This document shows positions 5,754 through 8,079 of a stretch of 8,079 nt of DNA, piece by piece. The DNA comes from Bacillota bacterium. GTDB lineage: Bacteria > Bacillota > Clostridia > Lachnospirales > Lachnospiraceae. Numbering within the stretch: the first letter of the stretch is position 1; every line of letters starts with the position of its first letter. The stretch spans positions 1 through 8,079 of the forward strand of contig JAEZQN010000128.1 in the NCBI GenBank assembly GCA_023441145.1, in the 5' to 3' direction. The notes below the pieces were generated by a model, which had not been told where the DNA came from, did not search any database, and was given only the letters and a program-made list of their open reading frames with translations. Made by a program: the position numbers and the translations under genes.

Positions 5754-5760
5754 CGTTAAT

Positions 5761-6228
5761 ATGATACAGTGGATTGCAAATAAAGCGTGTAGAAGAAAAG
5801 CATGCTTCTGTATGATATTGGCTGCCTTTTTTTATATTTTTACTATTGTATTAAGTATCAATACTATTATAGAAGAAAAACAAATGTTTTTATCAAGTGT
5901 TCAAACACTCAAGGTAGATACCTCTAATTCTGGTAATATGACATCAGGGGAAGATAACAATGAACTACTATTTGGTAGTGCATTGGTCTGTGATATGAAT
6001 ACATATATCAATCAGTATCTAGTACAGGGATCCATATGGAACAAATCAGCAGCCCCTATTATGAGATTTGTGCTTTCTTGGTTCGGCCTTATCTTAGCAA
6101 TCGGGCTTATTATAAGATTCTTGTATTTAATTAAACGAGATAGACTACTAAACTATAAATTTTACTTAGATACAATTCTAACGTATGTACATAATTGTGA
6201 TGGAGCAAAGAGCGTCTATGTTTATTAG
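5761..6228 (+). CDS. Unrecognised small two-helix membrane protein
   Basis: A 155-residue protein I do not recognise. It has a basic, Cys-rich N-terminus (NKACRRKACFC), a first hydrophobic helix at about 16-36, a polar stretch of about 60 residues (38-97) rich in N, S and E with one Cys (Cys77), a second helix at about 100-124, and a basic C-terminal tail beginning RDRLL. By the positive-inside rule both ends should be cytoplasmic with the middle loop outside. The start at 5761 is set by a perfect AAGGAGG; an ATG at 5743 would add six residues but overlaps that site. It lies 32 nt after the response regulator and 32 nt before secDF, with no terminator or good promoter visible on either side. 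The context allows an accessory of the sensor kinase or of protein export, but nothing in the sequence shows which. Confidence 0.8.
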   Translation: MIQWIANKACRRKACFCMILAAFFYIFTIVLSINTIIEEKQMFLSSVQTLKVDTSNSGNMTSGEDNNELLFGSALVCDMNTYINQYLVQGSIWNKSAAPIMRFVLSWFGLILAIGLIIRFLYLIKRDRLLNYKFYLDTILTYVHNCDGAKSVYVY

Positions 6229-6260
6229 ATAATAATAATAAAATTAGATGGGAGAACATT

Positions 6261-8079
6261 ATGAAAAAAGGACGTTGGAAATTTTTAATTGGAACACCAT
6301 TAATTCTAGCTTTATTAGCATTGGCTATTTTTGGCTTAGGTACGATTAAGGGTGCGAGGGATATCCGTTTGGGTATCGATACAAAAGGTGGAGTGGAAGC
6401 AGTCTTTACTCCAGTTGATTTAGACCGTGATCCTACAGACGCAGAAATGGAAAGCGCTAAAAGAATTATTGAACTTAGAATGGATAGTCAAAATATTCTA
6501 GACCGTGAGGTTACTATCGATAAGAAGAACAATGCTATTATTGTTCGGTTTCCATGGAAGTCAAGTGAGACAAATTTTGATCCTAGTAAAGCAATTAAAG
6601 AATTAGGAGCAATGGCGAAATTAACTTTTCAGGATGAGGATGGTAAGGAATATCTTGATGGTAGCACCGTAAGAAGTGCGCAAGCAGCCTTAGAGTCTGA
6701 ATACAATAGGCCTGTTGTAGATTTGGAGTTTAATGCAAAAGGAACTAAGCTGTTAGAAGAGGCTACCAATGCTTTATATGGACAAACACTATTCATTATG
6801 ATGGATAGTACTGAGATTTTCAGTGGAACAGTATCTGCTAGAATTACAGATGGTAAGGCGCAGATTACTGGTTTAGCTAGTATAGCGAAGGCACAAGAGC
6901 TTGCAGAAAAGATAGAAGCTGGTGCATTGCCATTTTCTCTTCAGACTTCTAATAATAGTACCATCAGTCCTAGTCTTGGAGAAGATGCACTTAATATTAT
7001 GATTTATGCAGGACTTATTGCCTTTGGCCTAGTTATGATCTTTATGATAGGATACTATCGTTTACCTGGTATTATTAGTATAATCACTCTTATTTTCCAG
7101 ATATCTGTTCAGTTACTATGCTTATCTGTTCCCCAGATGACATTAACTCTTCCGGGTATCGCTGGTTTGATTCTGTCAGTTGGTATGGCAGTAGATGCTA
7201 ATATCATTATTTCGGAACGTATCAGTGAAGAAATTAAAAAAGGAAAAACCATTCGAAGTGCAATACTAGTTGGTAATCACAATGCCTTTTCTGCAGTATT
7301 AGATGGAAACCTTACTACAGCAATCGTTGCTGTTATCTTAATGTTTTTTGGCTCGGGAACTATGTTAAGCTTTGGCTATACACTTCTTACTGGTGTTATA
7401 TTAAACTTAATAGTAGTAGTACTTTCAAAGCATCTTTTAGCTGGTATCCTTGGATTCGATCGATTTAATAAAGAGAAGTTCTTCTTAAAGAAAAAAGACA
7501 AAAAAAGACTTCAATTTTATAAAAAGAGATGGTATGCATTTGCATTTTCTATCGGTGTTGTTGTAATTGGATTTGTAATGTGTTTTGTAAAAGGAGTAAA
7601 GTTAGATACCATGTTTTCTGGTGGTGCCATCCTGAAGTACAGCTATGAAAATAAGGTTGATATAAAAGTATCAGAAGATGTTGTAAGTAAAACGATTGAT
7701 AGAACAGCCAAAATTCAGTTAACAGAGGATTTATCTCAAAACGGACAAAAGATGCTTGTAACCTTAGCTGGGAAACAAGGTCTTTCTGCTCAAGACCAAG
7801 ACAAGCTATATGAAGCATTAAAGACAGCAAATCCTAATGCTAACTTAAAGCTTGTGGAGTCTTATGTGGTGGAACCATACATAGGAAGGCAGGCTTTAGA
7901 AGATTCAGGAATAGCCATCTTATTAGCGATGATTTTCATTACTTTATATGTGTGGATAAGATTTAGGTCTATTGGAGGTTTGTCTGCCGGACTTATGTCC
8001 TTAGTAGCCTTAGTTCATGACGTTGCCTTTGTATTCTTTACCTTCGTGGTATTTAGAATTCCTTTAAATGATGCATTTG
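6261..8079 (+). CDS. secDF: SecDF fusion protein, protein-export membrane subunit (3' end outside the window)
   Basis: SecD and SecF pull exported proteins through SecYEG on the outer face of the membrane, driven by an H+ or Na+ gradient. I translated the frame from ATG 6261 to the window end: 606 codons with no stop or frameshift. The SecD half has a first helix (about 8-27), LGIDTKGGVEAVF, an extracytoplasmic P1 region (about 40-235), then a helix bundle with GMAVDANIIISERISEE (Asp312, the conserved ion-coupling position) and DGNLTTAI. A lysine-rich cytoplasmic linker (about 407-425, KKRLQFYKKR) leads without a break into SecF: a first helix (426-443), a short P4-like domain, EPYIGRQALEDSG, YVWIRFRSIGG, and VHD (585-587), whose Asp587 is the conserved SecF acidic residue. 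The last SecF helices and the conserved arginine motif are beyond the edge. GGGAG lies 6 nt before the ATG. Fused SecDF occurs in many Firmicutes, so the fusion is normal. Confidence 0.95.
   Translation, partial: MKKGRWKFLIGTPLILALLALAIFGLGTIKGARDIRLGIDTKGGVEAVFTPVDLDRDPTDAEMESAKRIIELRMDSQNILDREVTIDKKNNAIIVRFPWKSSETNFDPSKAIKELGAMAKLTFQDEDGKEYLDGSTVRSAQAALESEYNRPVVDLEFNAKGTKLLEEATNALYGQTLFIMMDSTEIFSGTVSARITDGKAQITGLASIAKAQELAEKIEAGALPFSLQTSNNSTISPSLGEDALNIMIYAGLIAFGLVMIFMIGYYRLPGIISIITLIFQISVQLLCLSVPQMTLTLPGIAGLILSVGMAVDANIIISERISEEIKKGKTIRSAILVGNHNAFSAVLDGNLTTAIVAVILMFFGSGTMLSFGYTLLTGVILNLIVVVLSKHLLAGILGFDRFNKEKFFLKKKDKKRLQFYKKRWYAFAFSIGVVVIGFVMCFVKGVKLDTMFSGGAILKYSYENKVDIKVSEDVVSKTIDRTAKIQLTEDLSQNGQKMLVTLAGKQGLSAQDQDKLYEALKTANPNANLKLVESYVVEPYIGRQALEDSGIAILLAMIFITLYVWIRFRSIGGLSAGLMSLVALVHDVAFVFFTFVVFRIPLNDAF

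Noticed and set aside
5729..5760. TTGAGA just after the response regulator stop as a promoter for the downstream genes
   Set aside because: No -10-like sequence occurs at the right distance; that position holds the AAGGAGG ribosome site and the start of the next gene.
6227..6241. Short TAA/ATA microsatellite before secDF
   Set aside because: Only about four units in a very AT-rich spacer; no evidence of phase variation or function.
7549..7830. Minus-strand open frame of 93 codons inside secDF
   Set aside because: The SecDF frame is continuous here with clear family motifs, so this is a chance opposite-strand frame.

Overview
The window is AT-rich with clostridial-style AGGAGG ribosome binding sites. 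Its gene set (a four-gene sodium-pumping decarboxylase operon with a free biotin carrier, a short KdpD-type kinase, a fused SecDF and a Q/N/P/Y-rich protein start) suggests an anaerobic low-GC Firmicute, most likely a Clostridia member near the Lachnospiraceae. That placement is inferred from gene content and composition only.

Layout. (1) Positions 1-140, minus strand: the first 46 codons of a protein starting at TTG, with a 12-residue tandem repeat rich in N, Y, Q and P. It has its own extended -10 promoter. (2) Positions 217-3685, minus strand: a complete operon oadG - biotin carrier - oadB - oadA, with a promoter at 3657-3685 and a strong hairpin terminator at 217-253. Together the four products form a membrane oxaloacetate decarboxylase that should couple oxaloacetate -> pyruvate + CO2 to Na+ export. 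The catalytic and ion-channel residues known from characterised members are all present. (3) Positions 3605-3947: a divergent control region with one promoter facing each way, a tandem repeat of about 23-25 bp beside the plus-strand promoter, related short motifs beside the oad promoter, and a perfect 12-bp palindrome just after the predicted plus-strand start. (4) Positions 3948-8079, plus strand: a short KdpD-like histidine kinase, a KdpE-like response regulator, an unrecognised two-helix membrane protein, and a SecD-SecF fusion cut off by the window end. Gaps are only 5, 32 and 32 nt, and no terminator is visible between the genes.

How it may work together. The oad operon is a self-contained primary Na+ pump. 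The adjacent two-component system belongs to the KdpDE family, which usually responds to potassium or turgor, but no potassium transporter is encoded here and the kinase lacks the large N-terminal KdpD sensor domain. The shared motifs in the divergent region make it possible that the regulator controls its own operon and the Na+ pump. Co-transcription of the signalling genes with secDF, which uses the ion-motive force for protein export, would fit an ion-gradient theme. Both links are inference. I see no mobile element, CRISPR array, tRNA or rRNA.
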